From: Arthrobacter sp. MSA 4-2
GTDB taxonomy: Bacteria; Actinomycetota; Actinomycetes; Actinomycetales; Micrococcaceae
Direction: 5' to 3'
Length of the DNA: 64,000 nt
Assembly: GCF_016405885.1 (NCBI RefSeq)
Contig: NZ_JAEKGC010000003.1
Location: forward strand, 186,001 to 250,000
Positions 35,994-44,487 of this stretch are shown here, in pieces (within the stretch, counting starts at the first letter, position 1; every line of letters begins with the position of its first letter). The notes under the pieces were generated by a model that was given only the letters and a program-made list of their open reading frames with translations, was not told where the DNA came from and did not search any database. Made by a program: the position numbers and the translations under genes.

Positions 35994-36064
35994 GCGGGCG
36001 TAGCTCAATGGTAGAGCGCTAGCTTCCCAAGCTCGATACGCGGGTTCGATTCCCGTCGCCCGCT
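35994..36064 (+). tRNA. tRNA-Gly, anticodon CCC
   Basis: A 71-nt cloverleaf: acceptor GCGGGCG/CGCCCGC, D arm GCTC-AATGGTA-GAGC, anticodon loop TTCCCAA, T arm GCGGG-TTCGATT-CCCGT, discriminator T; CCA is not encoded. The anticodon stem CTAGC/GCTCG has one mismatch (position 28-42). Decodes GGG. Confidence 0.92.
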
Positions 36065-36161
36065 CTCCTCTCCCCGGCCGCGGCTCTCCGCAGCCCGCGC
36101 CCTGTGCGCTGTGAGCGATCCCGTCCTTTGCGCCCCACCGGCGGCAGTATCCTTGATCCTG

Positions 36162-36587
36162 ATGAACCGGACAATGTTTAAATCCAAGATCCACCGGGCC
36201 ACGGTGACGCACGCCGACCTTCACTACGTCGGCTCGGTCACCGTCGACCTCGATCTCCTCGATGCCGCCGATATCCTCCCAGGGGAGCTTGTGTCGATCG
36301 TCGACATCACCAACGGCGCACGCCTTGAGACCTACACCATCGCCGGCGAGCGCGGCTCCGGAGTTATCGGCATCAACGGGGCCGCGGCCCACCTGGTGCA
36401 CCGGGGCGACCTCGTCATCCTCATCACCTACGCGTCGATGACGGACGAGGAAGCCCGGGCCTACGTCCCGTCGGTGGTCCACGTAGACGCCAGCAACAGG
36501 ATTCTCCAGCAGGGCACCGACCCTGCCGAGGCCGTGACCGCTGACCTGCAGCGACCGCCGCACGCCGTGGACGCCGCCGCCCGCTAA
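36162..36587 (+). CDS. panD: Aspartate 1-decarboxylase proenzyme
   Basis: PanD makes beta-alanine for pantothenate/CoA and cleaves itself between Gly24 and Ser25 to form the pyruvoyl cofactor. The 141-aa product has [21 protein letters not shown] with G24-S25 at the canonical positions, and [20 protein letters not shown]. The C-terminal about 20 residues form a variable Ala-rich tail. ATG 36162 fits the usual start; an in-frame ATG at 36174 is an alternative. A TATCCT box lies about 8 nt upstream. Confidence 0.96.
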   Translation: MNRTMFKSKIHRATVTHADLHYVGSVTVDLDLLDAADILPGELVSIVDITNGARLETYTIAGERGSGVIGINGAAAHLVHRGDLVILITYASMTDEEARAYVPSVVHVDASNRILQQGTDPAEAVTADLQRPPHAVDAAAR

Positions 36588-36823
36588 GCCCCGCCGGCAG
36601 GGGCCGGCCGCCCTCAAACCGGCCTCCATCGTGCGCCCGTCGGGGACGACCGCATTCTGCCTCCCCCGGCACGTCCGCCACACCTGCATCTGATTAGTAA
36701 GCCTCCTGCCTAGCGCATTCCGCTCTCTAGGCTTATGGTCAAAAAGCACGCAGGTTGTACGGGCTGCCGCTTCACTCGGAGCGCCGGCTGGGTTGTCTAC
36801 AAAGATGTGGAGGCTCGGTAAGT

Positions 36824-38137
36824 ATGCCGACTAGGAAACAAAATTCCACCCGCAACCGACCGCGCGCCGGCACCGTGGCGTCGGTGCTGGCAGGCACGCT
36901 GCTCTTGAGCGGCTGCGGGCCCGCGGACGGCACCGAAACATTGACCTGGTACATCAACCCGGACGCCGGCGGGCAGGCCGCTATTGCGGAGCGCTGCACC
37001 GAGGAGGCCGGGGGCGCCTACCGGATTGAGACTTCCCTCCTCCCCAGCGACGCCGCCTCGCAGCGCGAACAACTCGCCCGGCGCCTCGCAGCCGGAGACG
37101 CCTCCCTCGACATTATGAGCCTGGACCCGCCGTTCATCCCCGAACTCGCGGAGCCGGGCTTTCTTGCTCCTGTGCCCGAGGACGTCGCGCAGAGCACGAC
37201 GGAGAACATCGTCGAGGGCGCACTGGCGGGGGCCACCTGGAAGGACGAACTGGTCACCATCCCCTTCTGGGCCAATACGCAGATCCTCTGGTACCGCAAG
37301 TCGGTGGCCGAGGCGGCCGGTCTGGACATGTCCAAGCCGGTCACCTGGGACCAACTGATGGATGCCGCCGCGGAACAGGACAAGTACCTCGGCGTCCAGG
37401 GTGCCCAGGCCGAGTCGATGACCGTGTGGGTGAACGCCCTCGTCGAGTCGGGCGGCGAGTCGATCATCGTCGACCCAGAGGCGCCTTCGGACGAGATTGA
37501 ACTGGCGCTTCAGTCCCCCGCAGGGCTCGAAGCGGCCCGCATCGTCTCCACGATCGGCAAGGACGGCCTCGGTGGTCCCGGCCTGGCCACCCAGAACGAG
37601 AACACCTCGATGATCAACTTCCAGGGGGACAACGGATCGTTCATGGTGAACTGGCCCTTCGTGTGGCCCGCCACCAACGGTGCGGTCGAAGCGGGGACCC
37701 TCGATGCGGGACTGATCGAGGACATCGGCTGGGGCCTCTACCCCCAGGTCACCGAGGGCGAGGACTCCGCTCCACCGCTGGGAGGTATCAACCTCGCCGT
37801 CGGAGCCGCCAGCGACAACCCGGAGCTTGCCTACGAGGCGATCGAATGCATCGTTTCTCCGGAGAATCAGGCCGAGTACTTCGTCACCAACGGCAACCCG
37901 CCCGCCAACACGGAGGCCTACGAGGACCCCAAGATCGAAGAGGCCTTCCCCATGGCGGACACCATCAGGCAATCGCTTGAGCAGTCGGCCCCACGTCCGC
38001 AGACCCCGTTCTACAACGAGGTCTCGACGGGCATCCAGCAGACCTGGGCGCCCCCAGCACAGGTCGACCCCGAGGGCACGCCCGAGGAGTCGACCGAATT
38101 CATCATCTCCGTCCTTCGAGGGGAGCAACTGCTGTGA
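36824..38137 (+). CDS. Sugar ABC transporter substrate-binding lipoprotein (LpqY-like)
   Basis: A 437-aa lipoprotein: signal and lipobox LLLSGC, then TLTWYINPDAGGQAAIAERC, close to the trehalose-binding LpqY of mycobacteria. Other family 1 solute-binding features are IPFWANTQILWYRK and GSFMVNWPF. GGAGG lies 10 nt before ATG 36824. It heads a four-gene importer operon with GTGA overlap to the first permease. Substrate trehalose or a related alpha-glucoside is inferred from similarity. Confidence 0.87.
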   Translation: MPTRKQNSTRNRPRAGTVASVLAGTLLLSGCGPADGTETLTWYINPDAGGQAAIAERCTEEAGGAYRIETSLLPSDAASQREQLARRLAAGDASLDIMSLDPPFIPELAEPGFLAPVPEDVAQSTTENIVEGALAGATWKDELVTIPFWANTQILWYRKSVAEAAGLDMSKPVTWDQLMDAAAEQDKYLGVQGAQAESMTVWVNALVESGGESIIVDPEAPSDEIELALQSPAGLEAARIVSTIGKDGLGGPGLATQNENTSMINFQGDNGSFMVNWPFVWPATNGAVEAGTLDAGLIEDIGWGLYPQVTEGEDSAPPLGGINLAVGAASDNPELAYEAIECIVSPENQAEYFVTNGNPPANTEAYEDPKIEEAFPMADTIRQSLEQSAPRPQTPFYNEVSTGIQQTWAPPAQVDPEGTPEESTEFIISVLRGEQLL

Positions 38138-39138
38138 CTTCTGCAATACCGGCAAGACCCGTCAGCCCCGACCTTGAGCCGGATACATCACCGGGCGTCG
38201 GGCCAGGCGGACCCTCCGACAAGAAGGCCACTGCTCAGTACAGCGACCGCGTCCGCGCCGAGCGCCGGCTCGGCTGGATGCTCGCCGGACCGGCGTTCAT
38301 TGTCATGCTGGCGGTGACCCTGTATCCCATCCTCCAGGCCATCTACGAGTCTTTATTCCAGTTCCGCCTCACCGCTCCCGGCGAGCGGGAGTTCATCGGA
38401 CTGGGCAACTACGCGGTCATCCTGACCGACAATGTGTGGTGGAAGGACCTCGGCGTCACCCTGCTGATCACCGTGATCACCGTCGCGATCGAACTCGTTC
38501 TCGGGTTCGCCCTCGCTCTGGTGATGCACAAGGCCCTGAAGGCAGTGCGCGGTCCGCTGCGCACAGCGATCCTGGTGCCCTACGGCATCATCACCGTGGT
38601 CTCCGCTTTCGCCTGGTTCTACGCCTTCGACATCAACTCCGGCTACGTGAACAGCTGGTTCGCCTGGCTTCCGGGCATTGACTCCGACCTCAACTGGTTC
38701 GCCCAGGGGCCCACGGCACTGTTCGTGATCATGGCCTCGGAGATCTGGAAGACGACCCCGTTCATCTCGCTGCTCCTGCTGGCCGGGCTGGCCCAGGTTC
38801 CCGATGAGCTGACCGAGGCGGCCAAGGTCGACGGCGCCACCTGGTGGGAGCAGATGCGCAAGGTCATCATCCCGAACATGAAGGCCGCGATCATGGTCGC
38901 GGTGCTGTTCCGGGCGTTGGACGCCTTCCGCATCTTCGACAACGTGTTCATCATGACCAACGGCGCCTACGGCACCGAGGTCCTCTCCCTGCTGGCCTAC
39001 CGGCAGTCGATCAGCAGGCTGGAGATCGGCCTGGGGTCAGCGGTTTCGGTGCTCCTGTTCCTGTGCGTCCTGATTATCTGCTTCATCGCCATCAAGCTGT
39101 TCAAGGTGGACCTCGCCGGGGCCCAGGGAGGTAAGTGA
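38134..39138 (+). CDS. Sugar ABC transporter permease (MalF/SugA-like)
   Basis: The 334-aa permease has a polar N-terminal 45 residues and about 6 helices; the ATPase-docking EAA loop is EAAKVDGATWWEQMRKVIIP. GTG 38134 overlaps the lipoprotein stop, with GGGGAG upstream. It forms the channel with the next gene product. Confidence 0.9.
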   Translation: MTSAIPARPVSPDLEPDTSPGVGPGGPSDKKATAQYSDRVRAERRLGWMLAGPAFIVMLAVTLYPILQAIYESLFQFRLTAPGEREFIGLGNYAVILTDNVWWKDLGVTLLITVITVAIELVLGFALALVMHKALKAVRGPLRTAILVPYGIITVVSAFAWFYAFDINSGYVNSWFAWLPGIDSDLNWFAQGPTALFVIMASEIWKTTPFISLLLLAGLAQVPDELTEAAKVDGATWWEQMRKVIIPNMKAAIMVAVLFRALDAFRIFDNVFIMTNGAYGTEVLSLLAYRQSISRLEIGLGSAVSVLLFLCVLIICFIAIKLFKVDLAGAQGGK

Positions 39139-39980
39139 TGACAAGTACACGATCGAAGGTCCTGTGGGGGATCGTCAGCATTCTCGTCGCTGTCTACGCC
39201 CTGTTCCCGGTGGCCTCCATCCTCGCCACCTCGTTCAAGGCGCCCAGTGACCTGACGAACCGGAAGTTCCTGCCCTCGCCCGGGCAGGCAACCACAGGCA
39301 ACTACGAGCAGATCCTGGTCGGCGACGCCCAGGGACTGTTCCTGACGGCGCTGCGCAACTCGATCGGCATCTGCCTGATCGCGACGTTCATCGCCGTCGT
39401 GCTGGCAACCCTGTGCGCCTACGCGATTGCGCGTCTGGACTTCCCCGGCAAGAAGCTCGTGCTGACCACCGCGCTGGCGGTCTCCATCTTCCCTGTCATC
39501 TCGATCGTGACGCCGCTGTTCAACCTGTGGCGCTCCATCGGGCTGTACGACACGTGGCCCGGGCTGATCATCCCCTACCTGTCGCTGACCCTTCCGATCT
39601 CCATCTGGACCCTCGCCGCGTTCTTCCGGCAGATCCCCTGGGAGCTCGAGCAGGCAGCGCAGGTCGACGGGGCCACCACGTGGCAGGCATTCCGGAAGGC
39701 GATTGTGCCCCTCGCCGCGCCTGGCGTCTTCACCACGGCGATCATCGCGTTCTTCATCGCCTGGAACGACTTCGTCTATGGCATCTCGCTGACCTCCACG
39801 GAGGCGGCGCGGCCGGTGCCGGCGGCGCTGGCGTTCTTCACCGGCGCCTCACAGTTCGAGGAGCCGACCGGGGCGATTTCCGCGGCGGCCATCATCGTCA
39901 CCATCCCCGTCGTCGTGCTGGTACTGGCGTTCCAGCGTCAAATCGTTTCAGGCCTGACTCAGGGCGCCGTCAAGGGCTGA
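39138..39980 (+). CDS. Sugar ABC transporter permease (MalG/SugB-like)
   Basis: The 280-aa permease has about 6 helices and the EAA loop EQAAQVDGATTWQAFRKAIVP, where the first residues are EQA rather than EAA. ATG 39138 is 6 nt after AGGGAGG; GTG 39135 is too close to it. Its start overlaps the last base of the previous stop codon. Confidence 0.9.
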   Translation: MTSTRSKVLWGIVSILVAVYALFPVASILATSFKAPSDLTNRKFLPSPGQATTGNYEQILVGDAQGLFLTALRNSIGICLIATFIAVVLATLCAYAIARLDFPGKKLVLTTALAVSIFPVISIVTPLFNLWRSIGLYDTWPGLIIPYLSLTLPISIWTLAAFFRQIPWELEQAAQVDGATTWQAFRKAIVPLAAPGVFTTAIIAFFIAWNDFVYGISLTSTEAARPVPAALAFFTGASQFEEPTGAISAAAIIVTIPVVVLVLAFQRQIVSGLTQGAVKG

Positions 39981-40009
39981 CGCCCGGATCAAGAAAAGGA
40001 TTTCCTCCC

Positions 40010-41374
40010 ATGGCTTCAATTACCCTCAACCACCTCGTCAAGAAGTACGGCGACGGGTTCCCCGCCGTCAACGACATCAGCATCGACATCGCCGACGGCG
40101 AATTCATCATCCTGGTCGGCCCCTCCGGCTGCGGGAAGTCGACACTGCTGCGCATGATCGTCGGCCTCGAGGACATCACCGACGGCGACCTGCTGATCGA
40201 CGGGAACCGGGTCAACGACAAGGCTCCCCGCGACCGCAACCTGGCGATGGTGTTCCAGAACTACGCCCTGTACCCGCACCTGACCGTCTACGAGAACATT
40301 GCCTTCCCGCTGCGGCTTGCCAAGGGCAAGCACAGCGAGGAGGAGGTCGACCGGCTGGTGACGGGGGCCGCGTCGACGCTGGAGCTGACGGACCACCTCC
40401 AACGGAAACCGGCAAACCTTTCCGGTGGCCAGCGCCAGCGCGTTGCGATGGGGCGGGCGATCGTCCGTCAGGCCGACGCATTCCTCTTCGATGAGCCGCT
40501 GTCGAACCTTGACGCGAAGCTCCGCGGGCAGATGCGAGCGGAGATCTCGCAGATGCAGCGCCGGCTCGGAGTAACCTCGGTGTACGTTACGCACGACCAG
40601 ACCGAGGCGATGACCCTCGGGGACCGCGTGGCGGTGCTGAAGAAGGGCGAGCTGCAGCAGATCGCCTCGCCACGGGAGCTCTACGAGCAGCCCCGCAACT
40701 TGTTCGTTGCCGGATTCATCGGCTCCCCGTCGATGAACTTCCTGCCTGCCACCGTCGAGGGCAACGTGCTGCGCACGGCGCTGGGAGACCTCGCCATCCC
40801 GGCGGAAAAGGCGGCGAAGGCCGCCGGCAAGAAGGTGGTGCTCGTGGGGGTGCGGCCTGAGTTCTTCGAGGACGCAAAGCTCGTCGAGGACTCCAAGCGC
40901 GGCCACGGCTCGACCTTCCATGCCGTTCTCTCCCACACCGAGTGGCTGGGCAACGAGCAGTACGGGTACATCAACTTCGACCCCGCACCCGAGGTCCGGG
41001 AACTGCTGAACAACCTGGCCAAGGAGATGGACGCCGACGAACTGCGGCCCCAGATCGTCGTCACCCTCGACGCCGCCAGCCGCATCCGCGGCGGCCGGGA
41101 GGCGGAAATCTGGCTGGACACCCGCAAGCTGCACCTCTTTGACCCCGAAACCGGCGACAACCTCACCCGTGATGAGGCGGCCGGCGCGGCCCTGACCGAG
41201 GAGGCCAACCAGGAACGGGCCGAGGAGATCGCCAACGCCCAGGGCGACGGGGACAGCACGGCTTCCGGCTTCTCCAGCCGCAACACCGACGGTGGCTCCC
41301 CGGCGGGGGCGTCCGCCGGCAGCAGCTCCCGCGGGGGCGCCACTGCGGCAGGCGGCAAGCACGCCGGCGGCTGA
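40010..41374 (+). CDS. Sugar ABC transporter ATPase (MalK/UgpC/SugC-like) with low-complexity tail
   Basis: The 454-aa ATPase has GPSGCGKST, FQNYALYPH, LSGGQRQRVAMGRA, FDEPLSNLD and the C-terminal TOBE/OB regulatory domain (VGVRPEFF). After the domain end (about residue 385) there is an extra tail of about 65 residues rich in Gly, Ser, Ala and Glu, ending GGKHAGG, which ordinary SugC-type ATPases lack. AAGGA lies 9 nt before ATG 40010. It is last in the importer operon. Confidence 0.92.
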   Translation: MASITLNHLVKKYGDGFPAVNDISIDIADGEFIILVGPSGCGKSTLLRMIVGLEDITDGDLLIDGNRVNDKAPRDRNLAMVFQNYALYPHLTVYENIAFPLRLAKGKHSEEEVDRLVTGAASTLELTDHLQRKPANLSGGQRQRVAMGRAIVRQADAFLFDEPLSNLDAKLRGQMRAEISQMQRRLGVTSVYVTHDQTEAMTLGDRVAVLKKGELQQIASPRELYEQPRNLFVAGFIGSPSMNFLPATVEGNVLRTALGDLAIPAEKAAKAAGKKVVLVGVRPEFFEDAKLVEDSKRGHGSTFHAVLSHTEWLGNEQYGYINFDPAPEVRELLNNLAKEMDADELRPQIVVTLDAASRIRGGREAEIWLDTRKLHLFDPETGDNLTRDEAAGAALTEEANQERAEEIANAQGDGDSTASGFSSRNTDGGSPAGASAGSSSRGGATAAGGKHAGG

Positions 41375-41400
41375 ATCAGCCCTGCCGCGAAGCATGCCAA

Positions 41401-41431
41401 GACGCCGCTCCACCACCGGTGGGGCGGCGTC
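41401..41431 (+). terminator. Terminator hairpin after the sugar importer operon
   Basis: GACGCCGC (41401-41408) pairs with GCGGCGTC (41424-41431), with an inner CCACC/GGTGG stem and a 3-nt loop. It starts 26 bp past the stop; no U-tract follows. Confidence 0.6.
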
Positions 41432-41481
41432 CCGGCGTCCGCAACCGCTTAACCGCCGCGGGGTCCGGCACTGGCAGCGGG

Positions 41482-41487
41482 TAACGT
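41482..41487 (+). promoter_or_regulatory. -10 box, leaderless start of the gene at 41494
   Basis: TAACGT ends 6 nt before GTG 41494. The bases TTGTAGCGTG before and at this start are nearly the same as at dcd (TTTGTAGCGTG). Confidence 0.5.
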
Positions 41488-41493
41488 TGTAGC

Positions 41494-42474
41494 GTGCAAA
41501 CCCCCCGCGTCGTCCGAGTGCTGTCAGCCTGGCTGCTGGCGCTCCTGCTGACGGTTGCGGGTTTTTTCGTGGCCGTCGTGGTGCTCAACACCGGGGTGTA
41601 CGGGCCGCAGCAGCAGGTGAGGGACTACTTCGCGGCGCTCAAGGACGGGGACGGCGGCCTGGCCCTGGGCATCCTCAACGGGTCGGTGCCCAAGGCCGAT
41701 GCGGCACTGCTCGACGGCCCGGCCCTGGCCCGCGGCGCGGCGGCGGTCGAGGACGTGCGGGTGCAGGACCCGGTGGAGACCGCGAACGGCCGTGTTGATG
41801 TGCCGGTGACCTACAGCATCGACGGAACCGACCACACCACCCGGTTCCCCCTTGAGAAGACCGGGACGCAGTGGTTCTTCTTCTCGACCTGGGAGTTCGT
41901 TCCGTCGACCCTTCCCACCGTCGATTTTTCCGTTGCCAACCTCACCGAGGCCAAGCTGAACGGTGACCGGGTGGCGCTGCCCGAGGGCCGCGGCCGTTTC
42001 GCGTCCCTGTACCCGGTGCGGGTCGAAGGGGGCTTCCAGGGCGAGTTCTTCACCGCGCCGGCGAAGGCCGTCGCGGTGACCGACCGGGCCGCGGCGCCGA
42101 AGCTGGCGCTGCCGGCCGCGGCGACGGAGAAGCTCGTGAAGGCGGTGGACACCGAAATCCGGGCCTTCCTGGACGCCTGCGCGGCCCAGACCGTCTTCCA
42201 GCCCACCAACTGCCCGTTCAACTTCCAGACCAGCCAGCGGCTGGCCGGGGAGATTTCCTGGTCGATCACGGACTATCCGGCGGTCCGGATCGACCCGCAC
42301 GACGGCGAGTGGGTCATCGCGCCCCTTGCCGGTTCGGCCACCCTGTCGACCCGGCTGCAGGACCTGTTCAGCGGCGCCATCTCCGAGGTCAGGGAGAAGC
42401 GCCCGTTCGAATTTCTGGCCCGGCTGCGGATCGACGGCTCGACGGTCACCGTCACCCCCGTGATCGAGTACTGA
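41494..42474 (+). CDS. Membrane-anchored extracytoplasmic protein of unknown function
   Basis: I do not recognise the family. The 326-aa protein has one N-terminal membrane helix (about 8-32) and a long outside part with an NTF2-like-looking start (QQQVRDYFAALKDGDGGLALGIL) and two cysteines (DACAAQ, TNCPF) that could pair. The GTG start is supported by the correctly placed -10 box. It stands between the sugar importer and the convergent NHL-thioredoxin gene. Confidence 0.75.
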   Translation: MQTPRVVRVLSAWLLALLLTVAGFFVAVVVLNTGVYGPQQQVRDYFAALKDGDGGLALGILNGSVPKADAALLDGPALARGAAAVEDVRVQDPVETANGRVDVPVTYSIDGTDHTTRFPLEKTGTQWFFFSTWEFVPSTLPTVDFSVANLTEAKLNGDRVALPEGRGRFASLYPVRVEGGFQGEFFTAPAKAVAVTDRAAAPKLALPAAATEKLVKAVDTEIRAFLDACAAQTVFQPTNCPFNFQTSQRLAGEISWSITDYPAVRIDPHDGEWVIAPLAGSATLSTRLQDLFSGAISEVREKRPFEFLARLRIDGSTVTVTPVIEY

Positions 42475-42477
42475 GGG

Positions 42478-42506
42478 CTCCGGCGGGCCGGGAAGGCCCG
42501 CCGGAG
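42478..42506. terminator. Bidirectional terminator hairpin
   Basis: Perfect 12-bp stem, CTCCGGCGGGCC (42478-42489) with GGCCCGCCGGAG (42495-42506), 5-nt loop, exactly between two convergent stops. Confidence 0.7.
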
Positions 42507-42513
42507 GCTGTGC

Positions 42514-44487
42514 TCAGTTGACCCCGCGCAGGTCCAGCACCAGTTCGGCCTCACCGGCGGCGTCGAGCACCACCGGGATGCCCCAGTCCTGCTGGTACAG
42601 GTGGCAGGCGGCGTGGTCCGGGATCGTTCCGCCGGGCTCGCCGTCGCACGCGGCCGCCCGGGCACTGATGTGGAGCACCCCTTCGCGGACCTCCTCCGAG
42701 AAGCGCAGTTCCCGGGTCAGTCCCGCCGAGGTTCCGGCCCCGGCCACCAGGAGGTTCTCGGGCGAGGCGGAGATCTTCAGCTGGGAGGGATCCCCCCACC
42801 GGTCGTCGAGCTTCTGGCCCTTGGGCGCTGCGAAACGGACGGTGAGCGCCAGCGGCCCGCTGGAGACGGCGGTCTTGGGGCGCTGGCTCTGCGAGGCGCC
42901 CTCGTTGACGGCCAGGGCCTCCTTGGGGATGGGCAGCCGCACCAGCTGGTGCTTGTTGGACTCGACCACGAGCAGCAGCGGCTCGCCCCCGTCGGGTGCG
43001 GCGTCGAGAACGACGTCGGAGGGTTCGGCCAGCCCGCGGGCGAGGGTGGAGACCGTCCCGGTCGCCGGGTCGTACCGGCGCACCGCACCGTTGTAGGTGT
43101 CGGCGATGGCCACCGAGCCGTCGGGAAGGGCCGTGACGCCGAGGGGGTGCTGGAGGCGTGCCTGGCCGGCGTCGCCGTCCCGGAACCCGAAGTCGAACAG
43201 GCCGGTGCCGATGGGCGTGTCGACCGTAACCGCGGGCCGGCCGCCCGTCAGGCTGACGCTCAGCCGGCGCAGGGAGGAGGTTTCCGAGTCGGCCACCCAG
43301 AGGTTGCCGTCGCGGTCCTCGGCCAGCCCGGAGGACTGGGCGAACCAGGCGGTGGACCCGTCGCCGTCGAGCAGGCCTTCGAGGCCGGTGCCGGCGAGGA
43401 TGTCGACGCTGGAGGTGTCCGGGTCGAAGGTGAAGATCTGGTGGGTGCCGGCCATCGCGATGACCACCCGGCCCAGGACGCTGGAGTAGACGGCGTCCCA
43501 GGGGGAGGACAGGGAGATGTTCAGGGCGTCGGTGCCGAGGTGGGCGTCGAGCAGCCGCGGCGTGTCGTCATGGGCCGCTTCGGCCGCCGCGTGCTCCGGG
43601 CCCGGCTTGGTGTGGTTTCCGGAGTCGAGGAGCCGCTGCACGCCGTTTCCGGCCAGCGTGCGGACCGTCCCGTCGCTAAGGGAGACACCGCGGAGGCGGT
43701 GGTTGACGGTGTCGGCGACGACCACGTCGTAGCCGGCGCGCCCCGCGGCGTCCGCGGGCAAGAGGGCCAGGCCCTGCGGTTCGTTGAACTGGGCGGTGTC
43801 GGCGTCACCGTCGGCGGCGCCCCGGGTGCCGGCGCCGATGACGCGGCGCACCGTCGTGAGGTCCGCTTCAAGTTCGACGAGGCGGTGGTGCCCGGTGTCC
43901 GCAGCGAGGTAGGTCCCGCTGGCGGGCAGGGGCAGGAGCTTGCCCGGGAACTTCAGGGTGCCCGCGGTGCTTTCGGCGGGCACGTAGGGCCCGTCGCCGC
44001 GGTGCAGGGTTCCCTTGGCCGTGTGTTCTTCGACGAGTTCGCTGACGAGCGAGTCAAGCCCCGCCGCGTGCCCCTCGCCGGAGAGGTGGGCGACGATGTA
44101 GCCCTCGGGGTCGATTACGACGAGGGTGGGCCAGGCGCGGGCCGTGTAGGCCTGCCAGGTGAGCAGGTCCGGGTCATCGAGGATCGGGTGGTGGATGTCG
44201 TAGCGCTCAACGGCCGCGGCAAGTGCCACCGGGTCGGCCTCATGCTCGAATTTCGGGGAGTGCACGCCGACCGTGACGAGGACATCGGAGTAACGCTCCT
44301 CGAGGGGCCGCAGCTCGTCGATGACGTGGAGGCAGTTGATGCAGCAGAAGGTCCAGAAGTCGAGCAGGACGATCTTGCCGCGCAGGTCCTCAAGGCGCAG
44401 CTGCCTGCCTCCGGTGTTGAGCCAGTTGCGGCCGGCCAGTTCCGAGGCCCGCACGCGGTAGGAAGTACGGATCGGGGTTTCGGTCAT
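42514..44487 (-). CDS. Thioredoxin-like protein with NHL repeats (NHLRC2-like)
   Basis: The 657-aa protein starts with a thioredoxin-like domain (about 20-165) whose active site region is LLDFWTFCCINCLHV, with the resolving pair in CINC. Next is an NHL beta-propeller (about 190-500; repeated GLA...DGN.WVADS, VADT.NHRLR, PLGVTALPDGSVAIADTYN). A C-terminal beta domain follows. No signal peptide is seen. It overlaps the stop of the CopD-CtaG gene (ATGA), so the two are translated together. Role unknown; a thiol or copper link is inference. Confidence 0.88.
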   Translation of the reverse strand: MTETPIRTSYRVRASELAGRNWLNTGGRQLRLEDLRGKIVLLDFWTFCCINCLHVIDELRPLEERYSDVLVTVGVHSPKFEHEADPVALAAAVERYDIHHPILDDPDLLTWQAYTARAWPTLVVIDPEGYIVAHLSGEGHAAGLDSLVSELVEEHTAKGTLHRGDGPYVPAESTAGTLKFPGKLLPLPASGTYLAADTGHHRLVELEADLTTVRRVIGAGTRGAADGDADTAQFNEPQGLALLPADAAGRAGYDVVVADTVNHRLRGVSLSDGTVRTLAGNGVQRLLDSGNHTKPGPEHAAAEAAHDDTPRLLDAHLGTDALNISLSSPWDAVYSSVLGRVVIAMAGTHQIFTFDPDTSSVDILAGTGLEGLLDGDGSTAWFAQSSGLAEDRDGNLWVADSETSSLRRLSVSLTGGRPAVTVDTPIGTGLFDFGFRDGDAGQARLQHPLGVTALPDGSVAIADTYNGAVRRYDPATGTVSTLARGLAEPSDVVLDAAPDGGEPLLLVVESNKHQLVRLPIPKEALAVNEGASQSQRPKTAVSSGPLALTVRFAAPKGQKLDDRWGDPSQLKISASPENLLVAGAGTSAGLTRELRFSEEVREGVLHISARAAACDGEPGGTIPDHAACHLYQQDWGIPVVLDAAGEAELVLDLRGVN

